A stretch of 64,000 nucleotides of DNA from Parapedobacter composti (GCF_900112315.1 NZ_FOLL01000016.1:62001-126000), one strand, 5' to 3'. Shown: positions 42,918-52,163, numbered from the stretch's first letter. The notes: generated by a model not told the origin, from the sequence alone. Numbers and translations: made by a program.

Positions 42918-44954
42918 CTATGAGAAACTCAGCGTAATCAGCGTACCCTTGTTTTGCCCGGTATCTAAAACAATACAGCACTGTATGGCATCGGCGAGGT
43001 CCCGGATAATGTGAAGGCCCAGTCCGGATTTGGTGCCTATTGCCGCTTCTTTGTTGTACAGGGCGTCTGCCTGTTCGCGTAAAATGCCCGGGCCGTTATC
43101 GGTAATGCTTAGCTGTACTTTATTGTCCTGTCTCACGGCCTTCCATTCCAATTGCGGATCGGGCGTGTTTTTGAGGGCTTTCAGCGCGTTTACCGTCAGG
43201 TTGTATAGAATTGTTTTCAGATAATCCTCATCGGTATGGACGGAAACAGCTTCGGGATTGCTATAGGATACGACTATGGCCGGATCAGTGGGAATGTTGT
43301 TGCGCAGGTATTCAAAAAGTGAGCTTACCTGCACCATTTTCTTTTGCGGGGTGAAACGCTCCATCTGGCTCTTGCTCCATAACAGGACGGTCTCCATGGT
43401 TTCCAATACATTTTCCGCTGAGTCGGTCAATTTTTGCTGATACAGTTCAGTACTACTGTCATCAAGCAAATCAGGAGCATTTTTTTGTAGGTGGAGAAAA
43501 TGGATAAGGTTGGCTACTGGGCCGCGGAGATCATGGCTTAAGATGCCGAAAAACCTTGTTTTTACCTTATTGGCTTCATCCAGTTTATTATTAAGGGCAA
43601 GCAGCGCCGCATTGGTCCTCCGGCGTTGCACATTTTGATAAAGCAATAATCCCCCGATGACAAACAGCAGCGCTGCTCCGCCGATCAGGGCAAGCCGGGT
43701 ACGCCGGGCATTGCTGAGTTGCAGTTCGTTTATCGCCAACTGCTTGTCCCGCAGGTCTATTTCGCGTTGGCTCTCCATGGCCGCTATCCGGTTTTTATTT
43801 TCTTGGGAAAACAGGGAATCACTGATCTGATGGCTGCTATTTAAAATTTCAATGGCCTCTTTATAGCGGCCTTGCTCTTCCAGTACCCTGTAGTATGCCC
43901 GGTAAAATTGCATTAACTGCTCCCTGTTCCCGGACTCCTTGGCAAGCGATATACCCTGTTTCAGGTCGCTATCGGCAGCCTTCAGCAACTCGGCCTTCGA
44001 CATCGTAAAACGTGGCGGCATTTTATTTCTCAGGCTGTCATTTTGATAAAGGTTGATGTAAATGGTTCCTCTATTGCCAATGTTGCTGATGGTATAAATG
44101 GTGGTCAAGTTGCTCCTTTCCCAAATCTCCTGAGATTTTTCAATATAAGCTAACTGTACAGCCGGTTCATTGTTATAGCATTCCACCAATTGGGTGTATA
44201 TTTTTGCTTTTCCAAAATCATTGCCTATGGTATCCAAATATTGGATTGCCTCAAGGAATGGCTTTTTTGCTTGCTCGGCATCTTTCTCCAAAAGATGGCT
44301 GACGCCTATTATTTCGAGCGAATTGGCCAATTCGGTGTAATTTTTTTCCTTCCTGAAAATGGAAGCCGCATTGCCTGCATACACTCTTGCCTTTTCAAAA
44401 TTATGCTGCTGGACAAAGATCGCCGAAACAAGGTAAGCCCCTTTGGCCTGTAAGCTGGGGTGGTTGTTCTTTTCAGCAAGATCCATCCCTTTCATAAAAA
44501 AGTCGAATGCCTCTGTGTACCGGTTTTCATGCTGATGGATATTCCCAAGGTTATACAGCATGCTTATTTCCCCTTCAGCATCACCCAGTTCTACGAACAG
44601 GTCATAGGCTTTGCCAAAATGGGATAGGGCCTCCTGTCGTTGCCCCGACTCCATTAACACATTTCCAAGGTATTGTTCGGATGTGGCGATCCCGATAGGC
44701 CAATCGGCCTGTTCCGCTTGCGAGACCGCGGCTATGGCATATTCTTTTGCTTTTATTAAATCAATCCCGGCATAGATACGGGTGATCTGGTTGAGTAGGT
44801 CTACCCGGATTGTATCATTTTCTTCATGGTTTAACCGCAACAGCAATGAATCCAACTGCCCTTGAGCCTGATTTTGCCAGGCATGTACCAAGGCTTCCGT
44901 ACCCGAAAGTATCAACAGAAGGAACAACGATATGAAGTTTTTGACACCCATCAT
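42918..44954 (-). CDS. Sensor histidine kinase with periplasmic TPR domain
   Basis: 678 residues: signal peptide or first helix (ISLFLLLILSGTEALVHA), TPR repeats (about 30-400), one membrane helix (LALIGGAALLFVIGGLLLYQ, about 425-445), a coiled linker, then a HisKA domain with the phosphorylated His in FGILSHDLRGPVANL and an HATPase domain with N box (YNLTVNALKAL), G1 (ITDNGPGI) and G2 (GTKSGLGLHI). The TPRs presumably sense a protein or peptide in the periplasm. The start codon directly follows the stop of the LytTR regulator gene, so the two form a two-component pair. Confidence 0.92.
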   Translation of the reverse strand: MMGVKNFISLFLLLILSGTEALVHAWQNQAQGQLDSLLLRLNHEENDTIRVDLLNQITRIYAGIDLIKAKEYAIAAVSQAEQADWPIGIATSEQYLGNVLMESGQRQEALSHFGKAYDLFVELGDAEGEISMLYNLGNIHQHENRYTEAFDFFMKGMDLAEKNNHPSLQAKGAYLVSAIFVQQHNFEKARVYAGNAASIFRKEKNYTELANSLEIIGVSHLLEKDAEQAKKPFLEAIQYLDTIGNDFGKAKIYTQLVECYNNEPAVQLAYIEKSQEIWERSNLTTIYTISNIGNRGTIYINLYQNDSLRNKMPPRFTMSKAELLKAADSDLKQGISLAKESGNREQLMQFYRAYYRVLEEQGRYKEAIEILNSSHQISDSLFSQENKNRIAAMESQREIDLRDKQLAINELQLSNARRTRLALIGGAALLFVIGGLLLYQNVQRRRTNAALLALNNKLDEANKVKTRFFGILSHDLRGPVANLIHFLHLQKNAPDLLDDSSTELYQQKLTDSAENVLETMETVLLWSKSQMERFTPQKKMVQVSSLFEYLRNNIPTDPAIVVSYSNPEAVSVHTDEDYLKTILYNLTVNALKALKNTPDPQLEWKAVRQDNKVQLSITDNGPGILREQADALYNKEAAIGTKSGLGLHIIRDLADAIQCCIVLDTGQNKGTLITLSFS

Positions 44955-45656
44955 TTACGCGATTAGATTCCGGACGGTTTCTTTATAGCTACGCCCGATG
45001 GGAACGGCTACGCCGTCAATAAGCAATTCCGAAGGAGTCATTTTGTCTATGAAATGCGGCTGTACGGCATAGCTACGGTGTACCCGCAGAAAGCCTTCGA
45101 AGGAAGGGGTCTTTAACAGGTTGCCTAGTGAAGCCAGCACATGGTACCGTTTAGCTTTGGTAACCACTGTGGTGTAGTCTTTCAGCGCCTCCAAGTATAG
45201 AATATCACTGCTGCGGACTTTTACCTGCTGATGTCCGTCTTTGATAAAAATCGTATCGCCATGCAGGCTGTGGTCCAGAAGTTCCGATTTCTTACGCATG
45301 TGAAGGTACTCTTCCAGACGCTGCATCGAGACGGCAAACCGTTCCGCCGCTAACGGCTTTACCAGAAAATCCAACGCCGCGAGCTCAAAGCTCTCCACGG
45401 CATAGTCCGGATAGGATGTAATAAAAATACAGGCCTCCGTATCGATGAGCTCCCTGCGAAGCTGCAAACCGCTGATCTCTCCCATATCGATATCCAGCAG
45501 CAATACCTGCGGCCGGGTGGCTTCTATTTCCTTTAGGGCCACTGCGGGAGAATCGTACACACCAACGATATCAAGGAACGTGTACCTCCTCGCAAAGGCC
45601 TGCACAGTAAGCCGGTCTATCTCGTCATCGTCTATTATAATACAGCGATAAGCCAT
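44955..45656 (-). CDS. LytTR-family response regulator
   Basis: 233 residues from ATG 45656; the track-length start at 45692 overlaps the -7 box. Receiver domain (1-~115) with acidic DDDE cluster, phosphoacceptor Asp in LLLDIDMGEISG and a Lys in DFLVKPL; LytTR DNA-binding domain (about 135-233) with the DTIFIKDGHQQVKVRSSDILYLE and RVHRSYAVQ segments. It is translated directly before the kinase. LytTR regulators bind direct repeats upstream of their targets; the lipoproteins across the divergent region (45821 onward) are candidate targets. Confidence 0.93.
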   Translation of the reverse strand: MAYRCIIIDDDEIDRLTVQAFARRYTFLDIVGVYDSPAVALKEIEATRPQVLLLDIDMGEISGLQLRRELIDTEACIFITSYPDYAVESFELAALDFLVKPLAAERFAVSMQRLEEYLHMRKKSELLDHSLHGDTIFIKDGHQQVKVRSSDILYLEALKDYTTVVTKAKRYHVLASLGNLLKTPSFEGFLRVHRSYAVQPHFIDKMTPSELLIDGVAVPIGRSYKETVRNLIA

Positions 45657-45679
45657 GAAAAACAGCAGTTTAAGTAAGT

Positions 45680-45710
45680 CAAAAGTAAGCATAATTCATA
45701 TCGCTTGCAA
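45680..45710 (-). promoter_or_regulatory. Promoter for the LytTR-kinase operon
   Basis: Minus strand TTG (45710-45708), 20 bases, TACTTTTG (45687-45680), 23 bases before the ATG at 45656. A clean match to the consensus spacing. Confidence 0.7.
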
Positions 45711-45820
45711 ACCCTTCCTTCGTCTATTAAAACTGTCGTTCGTCTATTGGGGTTTGCGCAGGTTCCGCATTCTGAAAACCTTTGTAGCAGATTTATTTTG
45801 TCACAAAAAACCCGTTTGTT

Positions 45821-46507
45821 ATGAAAGCAAAACTTATATCACTCAGCCTGCTTGCCTTTGTTATGTTCTGCACGGCAGCATTTACTTCTTGCAGCAAAGA
45901 CGATGACATACACCCCGAAGACACCTTTGACATCCACAACCCTGAAGGGTATTTTCTGTATGTAAAACAATCGAATCCTGACGGCTCCTACCCCGGCTTT
46001 ATGGTGATGAAATTCATGCCCGGACAGATTTTGAGAATAAGTGGGGTGTCAGGCGATATAGATGCTCCATATACGGTCATCAATGGAAATGCCATGGATA
46101 TTCAGTACGGCGAAGGCGCCCGAATAGTTTTTGAAGGTGAATCGATATGGAGTACGTTCGAATTATTTACAGAATTTGTTTTGATTAAAGAGCCGGAAAG
46201 CAACCAACTGGCGGGCAAATCATTCTCGGGCACTTATTATAAAGGCGATAAGTCCATCCTGCACCAAAATTTCTTCTACAGCTTTGCCGCTGACGGGAAC
46301 ACGGTAGATGCGGGTTTCAACCCGGAAACCGCTGAACGCACCGAAAACTACACGCCTGTCGGAAATATTGCCGCAAGAGCTGTACTCGACAATGGCGATA
46401 CAGAGTTTATGGTACTGGTGAACGGGCAATTGAAAGTAAACTATAAAGTATACTCTCCTGATGTTCCCACTTGGCCGGATTATCATGGCGCATTTACGCA
46501 GCAATAG
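45821..46507 (+). CDS. Lipoprotein of unknown function, paralog of the next gene
   Basis: 228 residues. Lipoprotein signal (MKAKLISLSLLAFVMFCTAA then FTSC, Cys24) followed by an acidic linker and a beta-rich domain: YPGFMVMKFMPGQILRISGV, YTVINGNAMDIQYGEGARI, LAGKSFSGTYYKGDKS. The signal and the layout (property value, Gly-rich strands, a LxGKxFxG turn) repeat in the gene at 46531, so the two are tandem duplicates that have diverged. Divergent from the LytTR operon. No function recognised. Confidence 0.72.
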   Translation: MKAKLISLSLLAFVMFCTAAFTSCSKDDDIHPEDTFDIHNPEGYFLYVKQSNPDGSYPGFMVMKFMPGQILRISGVSGDIDAPYTVINGNAMDIQYGEGARIVFEGESIWSTFELFTEFVLIKEPESNQLAGKSFSGTYYKGDKSILHQNFFYSFAADGNTVDAGFNPETAERTENYTPVGNIAARAVLDNGDTEFMVLVNGQLKVNYKVYSPDVPTWPDYHGAFTQQ

Positions 46508-46530
46508 GAAATAATTTAAAATTCATATAC

Positions 46531-47226
46531 ATGAAAGCAAAACTTATATCAATCAGTCTGCTTGCCCTGCTTATGCTCGGTACGGCAGCACTTACGTCCT
46601 GCAGCAAAGATAATGAAGAGGCAGCCGAACCTATGCCCGCTGATTTTGGCATTGCCGACTACATGATTGTTGGTGAAACCTTTTGGGGAATGAACCAGTC
46701 GGGCACTCCCCCTTATATCATGACCTTTGATGTGGGCGGCAAAACCACCATCTATACGCTAAGCGGTCAATCGGAAACGACCTATACCGTTGAAGGAAAC
46801 CGGGTAACACTTGCTGATCTGGGATACTTTGAAATTGACGCGGATACGGAATCCGTGGACGACTGGCTGCTGGTCGGCGCGTTAAGCCAGGGCAGACTTT
46901 TACGAAAGAGCGAGGGGAATCCCCTGAATGGAAAAACCTTTGCAGGGCAACTGATGGAATGGAACATTAACGGAGCGGATGAGCGGATCAATTATAACAA
47001 TTATCGGCTCGTCATTGATAACGCTGAGGTGAACGAGCTATACAGCTACAGTGTTGGCCCCTATGTCATTCCGGTAAACCAGACGTGGAGCTATACACCG
47101 GTCGGAAACTCCGGTGGCCAAGGTCAGGACGGAGATCTCAGTTTTTTGTTTTATCTGGATACGGATGGTCGTCTCGTTTTCTGGCGTCACCGATTGGGAG
47201 GGTACAATTACTATTCACCTCAATAA
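46531..47226 (+). CDS. Lipoprotein of unknown function, paralog of the previous gene
   Basis: 231 residues from ATG 46531. Signal MKAKLISISLLALLMLGTAA then LTSC (Cys24) differs at only a few positions from that of the upstream gene. The mature part again has PPYIMTFDVGGKTTIYTLSG, an ETTYTVEGNRVTLADLG strand set and NPLNGKTFAGQL. It is 23 bp after the previous gene and 74 bp before the next; likely one operon of envelope lipoproteins. Function unknown. Confidence 0.72.
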   Translation: MKAKLISISLLALLMLGTAALTSCSKDNEEAAEPMPADFGIADYMIVGETFWGMNQSGTPPYIMTFDVGGKTTIYTLSGQSETTYTVEGNRVTLADLGYFEIDADTESVDDWLLVGALSQGRLLRKSEGNPLNGKTFAGQLMEWNINGADERINYNNYRLVIDNAEVNELYSYSVGPYVIPVNQTWSYTPVGNSGGQGQDGDLSFLFYLDTDGRLVFWRHRLGGYNYYSPQ

Positions 47227-47300
47227 CGTAACGATCATAAACATTAACAAAAACACGTCAGCATCATTCATGCTGTACATTACAAAAAAAGGACACCATC

Positions 47301-48197
47301 ATGAATACGTCTATTATACGATTGATCATCCCGGCTATGGTTTTCATGCTTTGCGCTACGGGTTGTAAAAAAGACCCGGCAAATAATGGCGAGCGGTGCC
47401 AAATTCCCCGCCTGTCGGTAATCAACGCTGTTGCGTTTGAAAATCCCTGTGCCATTGCCGTTTCCAACGACGGGAAGATCGCCATCACCACATACAATGG
47501 CTTTGAAAACGGATACGGTTCTGCCGGGACAACCCGGGTATGGAGAAGCTACGAGGCCTGGAGTAAGGGGGATGTTCCCCCAATTCTGCCTTCTTTTCAA
47601 AACATTGCGGCAGAAGCCGCTGTGTTTGACAATGCCGGAAACCTGTATATCGCCGAGACCGAACAGGTGGCGGGGATCGCAGTCTACCTGAATCAAAATG
47701 AAAACTTCCTGTACAGCCACACAATTCACGGGAATTTCAACAATCCCAGAGGGATGGTTTTTGATAAGGGCACATTATGGATCGCCGACGATGGAAACAA
47801 GCGTGTGGTATCGGTACGCAACCCGCAAAGTCCAAACTACCAGGTTTCCGATGCCTTTTCCACGAATGGGAGTGTAAAAGCGGTAACCGCAGATAATGCC
47901 CATTTCTATTACGTACAATATGACGAGAACAGGGTTGTAAAACGAAACAAGTCGGACGGAGGTGAAACGTATATCCAGGTTGCCAGTCCCGTGGACATCT
48001 CCCTGCACGACGGGAATCTGTATGTCACTTCCCCGTCCACACACCATTTGACGGTAATTTCGAGCGAGCGGTTTTCAAACGAATGCATGGGAACCTTTGA
48101 AAACTTCGATGCCTCCTATGCGTCAGCTTATTATCAGGGTGTGGGGCTCCTCTTGGTATCTCACGATGAAGACGAAATCAAAACACTAGCGTTTTAG
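47301..48197 (+). CDS. NHL/beta-propeller lipoprotein
   Basis: 298 residues with a lipoprotein signal (CATGC, Cys22). The mature protein carries NHL-like blades: NPCAIAVSNDGKIAITTY, AAVFDNAGNLYIAETEQ, NNPRGMVFDKGTLWIADDGN followed by KRVVSVR, and SPVDISLHDGNLYVTSPS. Propellers of this type bind proteins or ligands at the surface. Third of the lipoprotein series after the kinase pair. The stop overlaps the first bases of the ATPase remnant on the opposite strand. Confidence 0.8.
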   Translation: MNTSIIRLIIPAMVFMLCATGCKKDPANNGERCQIPRLSVINAVAFENPCAIAVSNDGKIAITTYNGFENGYGSAGTTRVWRSYEAWSKGDVPPILPSFQNIAAEAAVFDNAGNLYIAETEQVAGIAVYLNQNENFLYSHTIHGNFNNPRGMVFDKGTLWIADDGNKRVVSVRNPQSPNYQVSDAFSTNGSVKAVTADNAHFYYVQYDENRVVKRNKSDGGETYIQVASPVDISLHDGNLYVTSPSTHHLTVISSERFSNECMGTFENFDASYASAYYQGVGLLLVSHDEDEIKTLAF

Positions 48198-48606
48198 TAC
48201 CTGTAACAGGCAAAAGAAGTCGGTTCGACAGATTGGGCCTGATAGCATTCAATCATGGAAAAGAAGTTAATAACCCTGTTGATAAGATTAATAGAAACAC
48301 TATCATCGTTAAAGTATTTCTTTATCCTTTCATCATTTGACATTTTATGACTCGGATATTTATAGAACAAGTATGCTTCTAAAAATTTACGCATATTGTT
48401 TCCGAAATTATATTGGTATTCGTGGGAAATAGCCGACATTTCTGATATAGAGCAGTTGTAAATCTGGCTGAATAAATAGTTAAACTCCGTTATGTAATTT
48501 TTAAGATAGTCTGGAGCTAATTTCAAAAACGTATGTTCCTTGTTTTTTCTATCAATAATAAAATTCTTAATATCAGCTTTATCTCTACCCTCAGGTTGTG
48601 GTTTGT
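48194..48606 (-). pseudogene. C-terminal fragment resembling an AAA-type ATPase
   Basis: About 135 codons in an open minus-strand frame whose beginning is replaced by the recombinase fragment. The text NYITEFNYLFSQIYNCSIS, then YNFGNNMRKFLEAYLFYKYP and SINLINRVINFFSMIE, fits the helical end of AAA_13/RloC-like ATPases that occur in defence and mobile loci. It has no start and no Walker motifs. The base composition is A+T richer than the flanking genes. Family assignment is tentative. Confidence 0.4.
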
Positions 48607-48611
48607 ATTTG

Positions 48612-49439
48612 ACCACGTGGATGATGGTACAGGAGAAGATGAAACGCCCCGAAAAAACAAGGACGGTCATAGATGATGAAATCCCATTGCGTGGGGTATT
48701 GAAATGCCATTGCGGAAACCCATTGTCGGGCGCACCGTCAAGGGGCAAATCGGGCAAGTATTTCTATTATTACAAATGCAGGCACTCCAAGCACAACAAT
48801 ATAAGTGCAATAAAAGCCCATAACCAATTTTTGGAAGCCTGCGAACTGATGAGCTTGCCGAGTACAAGGGTAAGGAAGATTAGGACAGTAACGAAAAGCT
48901 CGCTCGATTTGGAAATGGAGAGCAACCGTAAAAAGGTCATCGAAAAGAGAACCCAATTGCAGGAAGTCGAGGAAAAACTGTTCTCGGTCGAGGAGAAATG
49001 GATAAAGAACGAAATCAATAAAGATACCTATGACCGTTGGTATTCGATATACAACAACGAGATACTGAACCTCAAAGGGGCAATCGAACGATTGAGCAAT
49101 GACCAAAGCAAGGCGTTCAGCATATTGGAAGACAACCTGAACCTATTGACCGATATGCGCCACGTATATATGGTGTCCGATACTCTGCAAAAAAGAGAAT
49201 TTGTGAACAGGGTGTTCGACAGCAATCTGTACTATGAGAACGGCATTTATCGAACACCTACCATGCTCGGTTTATTGTCGCATAACCATTTGAAAATGAA
49301 AGAAAAAGGATTGCTGATTTACGAAAAAAAAGAGGATCTTCTTGATGAAGACCCTCTCAGCGGAGAGGGAGGGATTCGAACCCTCGATACGGTCATCCCG
49401 TATACACACTTTCCAGGCGTGCTCATTCGACCACTCTGA
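48612..49439 (+). pseudogene. C-terminal half of a serine recombinase
   Basis: The fragment begins abruptly near 48612. It shows MKRPEKTRTVIDDEIPLRGV, then the zinc beta-ribbon (LKCHCGNPLSG ... YYYKCRHSKHNN with four Cys), a long coiled coil (about 48900-49100), and a FVNRVFDSNLYYENGIYRTP end. The catalytic Ser domain is missing, so it cannot recombine DNA. The frame runs on through the terminator and the antisense of tRNA-Ser to 49439; the last ~30 codons are not protein of this family. Confidence 0.85.
49324..49356 (-). terminator. Terminator of tRNA-Ser
   Basis: On the minus strand a hairpin (GAGGGTCTTC...GAAGATCCTC, 49356-49332) is followed by eight T (49331-49324), a few bases after the tRNA 3' end. 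Confidence 0.82.
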
Positions 49440-49448
49440 CACCTCTCC
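49361..49448 (-). tRNA. tRNA-Ser (anticodon GGA)
   Basis: An 88-base tRNA: acceptor GGAGAGG pairs with CCTCTCC (49368-49362), discriminator G at 49361; D-arm, anticodon loop CTGGAAA (anticodon GGA), long variable arm typical of class II serine tRNAs, and T-loop GGTTCGAATCC. CCA is not encoded. Preceded by an excellent promoter and followed by a terminator. Its 3' side is where the recombinase remnant ends. Confidence 0.95.
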
Positions 49449-49459
49449 GATAGGGGATG

Positions 49460-49490
49460 CAAAAGTAAGCGTTTATCTCGAGGATTTCAA
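49460..49490 (-). promoter_or_regulatory. Promoter for tRNA-Ser
   Basis: Minus strand TTG (49490-49488), 20 bases, TACTTTTG (49467-49460), 11 bases before the mature 5' end. Confidence 0.75.
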
Positions 49491-49508
49491 CGGTATTTGC
49501 AAATTTGA

Positions 49509-50804
49509 TCAATCTTCTGCCAAAAACTTCAGCACCATTTCGTTAAATGCTTTAGGGCTATTCACGGGAAAATAATGGTCTTCTCCGGTAGCGATATAGA
49601 GCGTACTGTTAGGTATATGATGGGCGATATCACGGGTATGGCCTTCCTTAATGATGTCATTTTCGCCGGCCATCACCAATACCGGGCATCGGATGGCCCG
49701 TAGGTCTTCGTATATCCTATTAGGCTCAGTTTGCAGGAGGGTCATCAGGCGTGCGGCATGTTGCGAGGCCGCGCTGGTGTCAGCCGCAAGGGCTTTCCTG
49801 CGCTTTTCAACCTCTTTAAGGATGCTTGGGTCCACCACGCTTTCATTGATGTGTATATTGGCTCCCATGGTTACCAACCTGTTAACCTTGGCAGGATACC
49901 GCATGGCTAGGATGAGTCCGGTATTGCCACCATCGCTCCATCCCACTACGTTGATACTATCTAAGCCCAATGTATCCAATAAGTCCTTGATGTCGTCTGC
50001 GAAAAGCTCATACGTGTAACGCTCGTCATTGGAGGTCGACTTGCCCTGTCCCCGGGTGTCTACAGCAATTACGCGGTAGTGTTTCGCCAATTCCGGAATC
50101 TGTAGGGAGAACGCCATGATGGACTGGGAGTTGCCGTGAAGCAGCAATAGGGGAGCTCCCTGCCCGTAACTCTCATAATACAGGTTGACGCCGTTGACCG
50201 ACACCGTATGGCCCGCGTTGTCGTTGTTGCCGTAGGCCACGGGCTTTATGAATCCCGAACCGTCGACTAATGCAGACCGTTTGCCATGATAGGGATCTTC
50301 GGAGGTAGCGCTCAATGTGAACCCCTCATGTTGCCGCAAGAACCCCCAATGTTGGCTTACGCTATCGCCCTCGAATCCGCCGGATGGAATGAGTACTTTT
50401 TCTAGTTCCCCCGCATCGCTTTCAACAAAAAGTTGAAAGTCGTCAAAGTAAAAGCGTCCCTGCCGGCTGTACAGCCCGCCGAACGCGAGATATTCGGCGT
50501 CGTGGTCAATTTTTCCTTCGATGGCATACACCTGCCAATGGCTGGATCGGATCGGTTTGTCCATCATGTTGTCAAAAAAGCCGACACGTTGGTTCTTTTT
50601 ATCAACCCGCGCCCAGATTTCGGCTTCAGCGGTGGAGTCGATAAGTTCTACTTTCACCGCGGCTTGCAAGCGGAAGTTTTTGCCCTGGTGCGCTTCAACG
50701 GGAATACGTTGGATGAAAGCCCCCCAATCGTCAGCCGGTTGGGCAAAAGACAAAACGGGGACTAAGCATAGCCAGATAAGGGGCACACGGATATGGTATA
50801 TCAT
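49509..50804 (-). CDS. Secreted alpha/beta hydrolase with N-terminal sandwich domain
   Basis: 431 residues from ATG 50804; signal peptide VPLIWLCLVPVLSFAQP. A beta-sandwich, CBM-like region fills residues ~20-215 (GKNFRLQAAVKVELIDSTAE, FYFDDFQLFVE). The hydrolase (about 220-431) has LLLLHGNSQSI, nucleophile elbow GWSDGG, Asp in VMAGENDII and His in TGEDHYFP. It resembles secreted proline iminopeptidase/lipase-like hydrolases; substrate unknown. A -7 box lies five bases before the ATG. Confidence 0.87.
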   Translation of the reverse strand: MIYHIRVPLIWLCLVPVLSFAQPADDWGAFIQRIPVEAHQGKNFRLQAAVKVELIDSTAEAEIWARVDKKNQRVGFFDNMMDKPIRSSHWQVYAIEGKIDHDAEYLAFGGLYSRQGRFYFDDFQLFVESDAGELEKVLIPSGGFEGDSVSQHWGFLRQHEGFTLSATSEDPYHGKRSALVDGSGFIKPVAYGNNDNAGHTVSVNGVNLYYESYGQGAPLLLLHGNSQSIMAFSLQIPELAKHYRVIAVDTRGQGKSTSNDERYTYELFADDIKDLLDTLGLDSINVVGWSDGGNTGLILAMRYPAKVNRLVTMGANIHINESVVDPSILKEVEKRRKALAADTSAASQHAARLMTLLQTEPNRIYEDLRAIRCPVLVMAGENDIIKEGHTRDIAHHIPNSTLYIATGEDHYFPVNSPKAFNEMVLKFLAED

Positions 50805-50809
50805 GATCA

Positions 50810-50817
50810 CAAAGATA
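50810..50817 (-). promoter_or_regulatory. -7 box five bases before the hydrolase start
   Basis: Minus strand TATCTTTG (50817-50810), TGATC, ATG at 50804. A TTG lies 15 bases further upstream (50835-50833). Confidence 0.45.
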
Positions 50818-50885
50818 AAGCGCCGCTGTGGGCAAAAGGATTTTTTAACATTCCTTAACGCGTGGCAAGCGGGGGTAGCGTCACG

Positions 50886-52163
50886 TCAGAAAGTAATTGG
50901 CAGTTCCACGACGGTACGCGAGCCGTCTTTTCCCGGCTTCCACTTTGGCCCTTCGCGCACCAGTTGGATAGCCTGCCCATTGAGTGCGTCGTTAGTCGTA
51001 CGGACAACGCGGATGTTCGTAGGCATGCCGTTGTCGCCTACCGTGAAGGTCAGTACCACGGTGCCTTTGAGGCCCTCCGTTTGCCGGGCTTCCCGCTTGA
51101 GGTAACGGCGGTATGCACGCCATCCTTTTGACGGCATGGGCCGATACGCTGCTTGCCGCTTGTCGCCGCCGCGGCCAATCACCACCTCACTAAGTTCGGC
51201 AAGGTCGGGTTCCAAGATAATACTGATACTGTCAGTACCCGTGACTTCCATCCGTTTCGGTTTATAGCCCGCCATGGTCGTCGTTGATAATAGTGACAAG
51301 TCTGTTATGACGAAACTTCCGCTGGAATCGGTCACCACTATGCTATCGTTTGCCAATCGGAGGGCGACACCCGCCATTGGGATTTCGGTTTGCGGATCGA
51401 CAACCTTCCCCGTGATGGTCTGTAACCGTTGGCTCGTTTCGCCTATACCTCGTATACGTATCCCGGCCCTGCGGCCGTTCAGCGGCAAGCCCCGTTCGGC
51501 ACTGTGACTCCCTGTGCTAACGGCATCAACGTTGGTTACGGCTCCGGTTAAGTCAGCGGTATTCTGCTGGGAAAAGCCGACCACGACAGTTTCATCGAGC
51601 GTATCTTTCTTATCTTCAGCAGGATCATGCAACATGGCCAGGCGTTCCTCTTGCTGCCCAGCCGGGCTGGGTTTATTCGGTGCGGCATGAGCCTTCCTGT
51701 CTGGTACAACGGCTGTTTGTTGCGGTGCTTTCGCGTTGGTTTCCGGCGTAGCCTGGAGCCCTCTTTCGGGGGCCTTCCCATCGGCAAGCGGTTCGGCAGG
51801 CCGCACTACGGGTGCGGTCTGGCGGTTGGCCAGCGTAGGCTCGTTGCCACCGCCGGCGCCCGGTTGCATCAGCCAAAGGATGCTTATGGCGGCTGCTAAT
51901 AGTATGGTCGCGGCCACGGCACGGACTTTCCAATAGCGTAAGCGCTGTAGGGGGCGCTGTTGCAGGCGCAATTCAAGCCGTTTGCGGATATCCTGCAGGT
52001 CAGCTTTATGCATAGACGGATCGCCTTGTTCCATGCCCAGCATGATGTCCATCAGCATGGGATCATCCTGTGCATGGCGTTCCAGCGCATACATCTCGGC
52101 AGACGTAAGTTCGCCCGCAAAATACTTGCGGATCAGATCCATATCGGGGTTACGCTTTTTCAT
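50886..52163 (-). CDS. Anti-sigma-like membrane protein with carboxypeptidase-regulatory and TonB C-terminal domains
   Basis: 425 residues. A cytoplasmic N-terminus (DLIRKYFAGELTSAEMYALE, about 1-75) like anti-sigma/FecR-type proteins, one membrane helix (VAATILLAAAISILWLMQP, about 84-102), a Pro/Ala linker, a carboxypeptidase-regulatory-like domain (about 250-320, ITGKVVDPQTEIPMAGVALR) and a TonB C-terminal domain (about 345-425, GTVVLTFTVGDNGMPTNIRV). Between linker and sandwich it carries DETVVVGFSQQNTADLTGAV and RRAGIRIRGIG, wording typical of SusC receptors. It overlaps the ECF sigma gene by 14 bases, so it likely binds that sigma factor. Confidence 0.85.
   Translation of the reverse strand: MKKRNPDMDLIRKYFAGELTSAEMYALERHAQDDPMLMDIMLGMEQGDPSMHKADLQDIRKRLELRLQQRPLQRLRYWKVRAVAATILLAAAISILWLMQPGAGGGNEPTLANRQTAPVVRPAEPLADGKAPERGLQATPETNAKAPQQTAVVPDRKAHAAPNKPSPAGQQEERLAMLHDPAEDKKDTLDETVVVGFSQQNTADLTGAVTNVDAVSTGSHSAERGLPLNGRRAGIRIRGIGETSQRLQTITGKVVDPQTEIPMAGVALRLANDSIVVTDSSGSFVITDLSLLSTTTMAGYKPKRMEVTGTDSISIILEPDLAELSEVVIGRGGDKRQAAYRPMPSKGWRAYRRYLKREARQTEGLKGTVVLTFTVGDNGMPTNIRVVRTTNDALNGQAIQLVREGPKWKPGKDGSRTVVELPITF

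Noticed and set aside
49361-49439. Protein-like C-terminal tail (GEGGIRTLD...) of the recombinase frame
   Set aside because: It is the antisense reading of tRNA-Ser, a common false ORF end.
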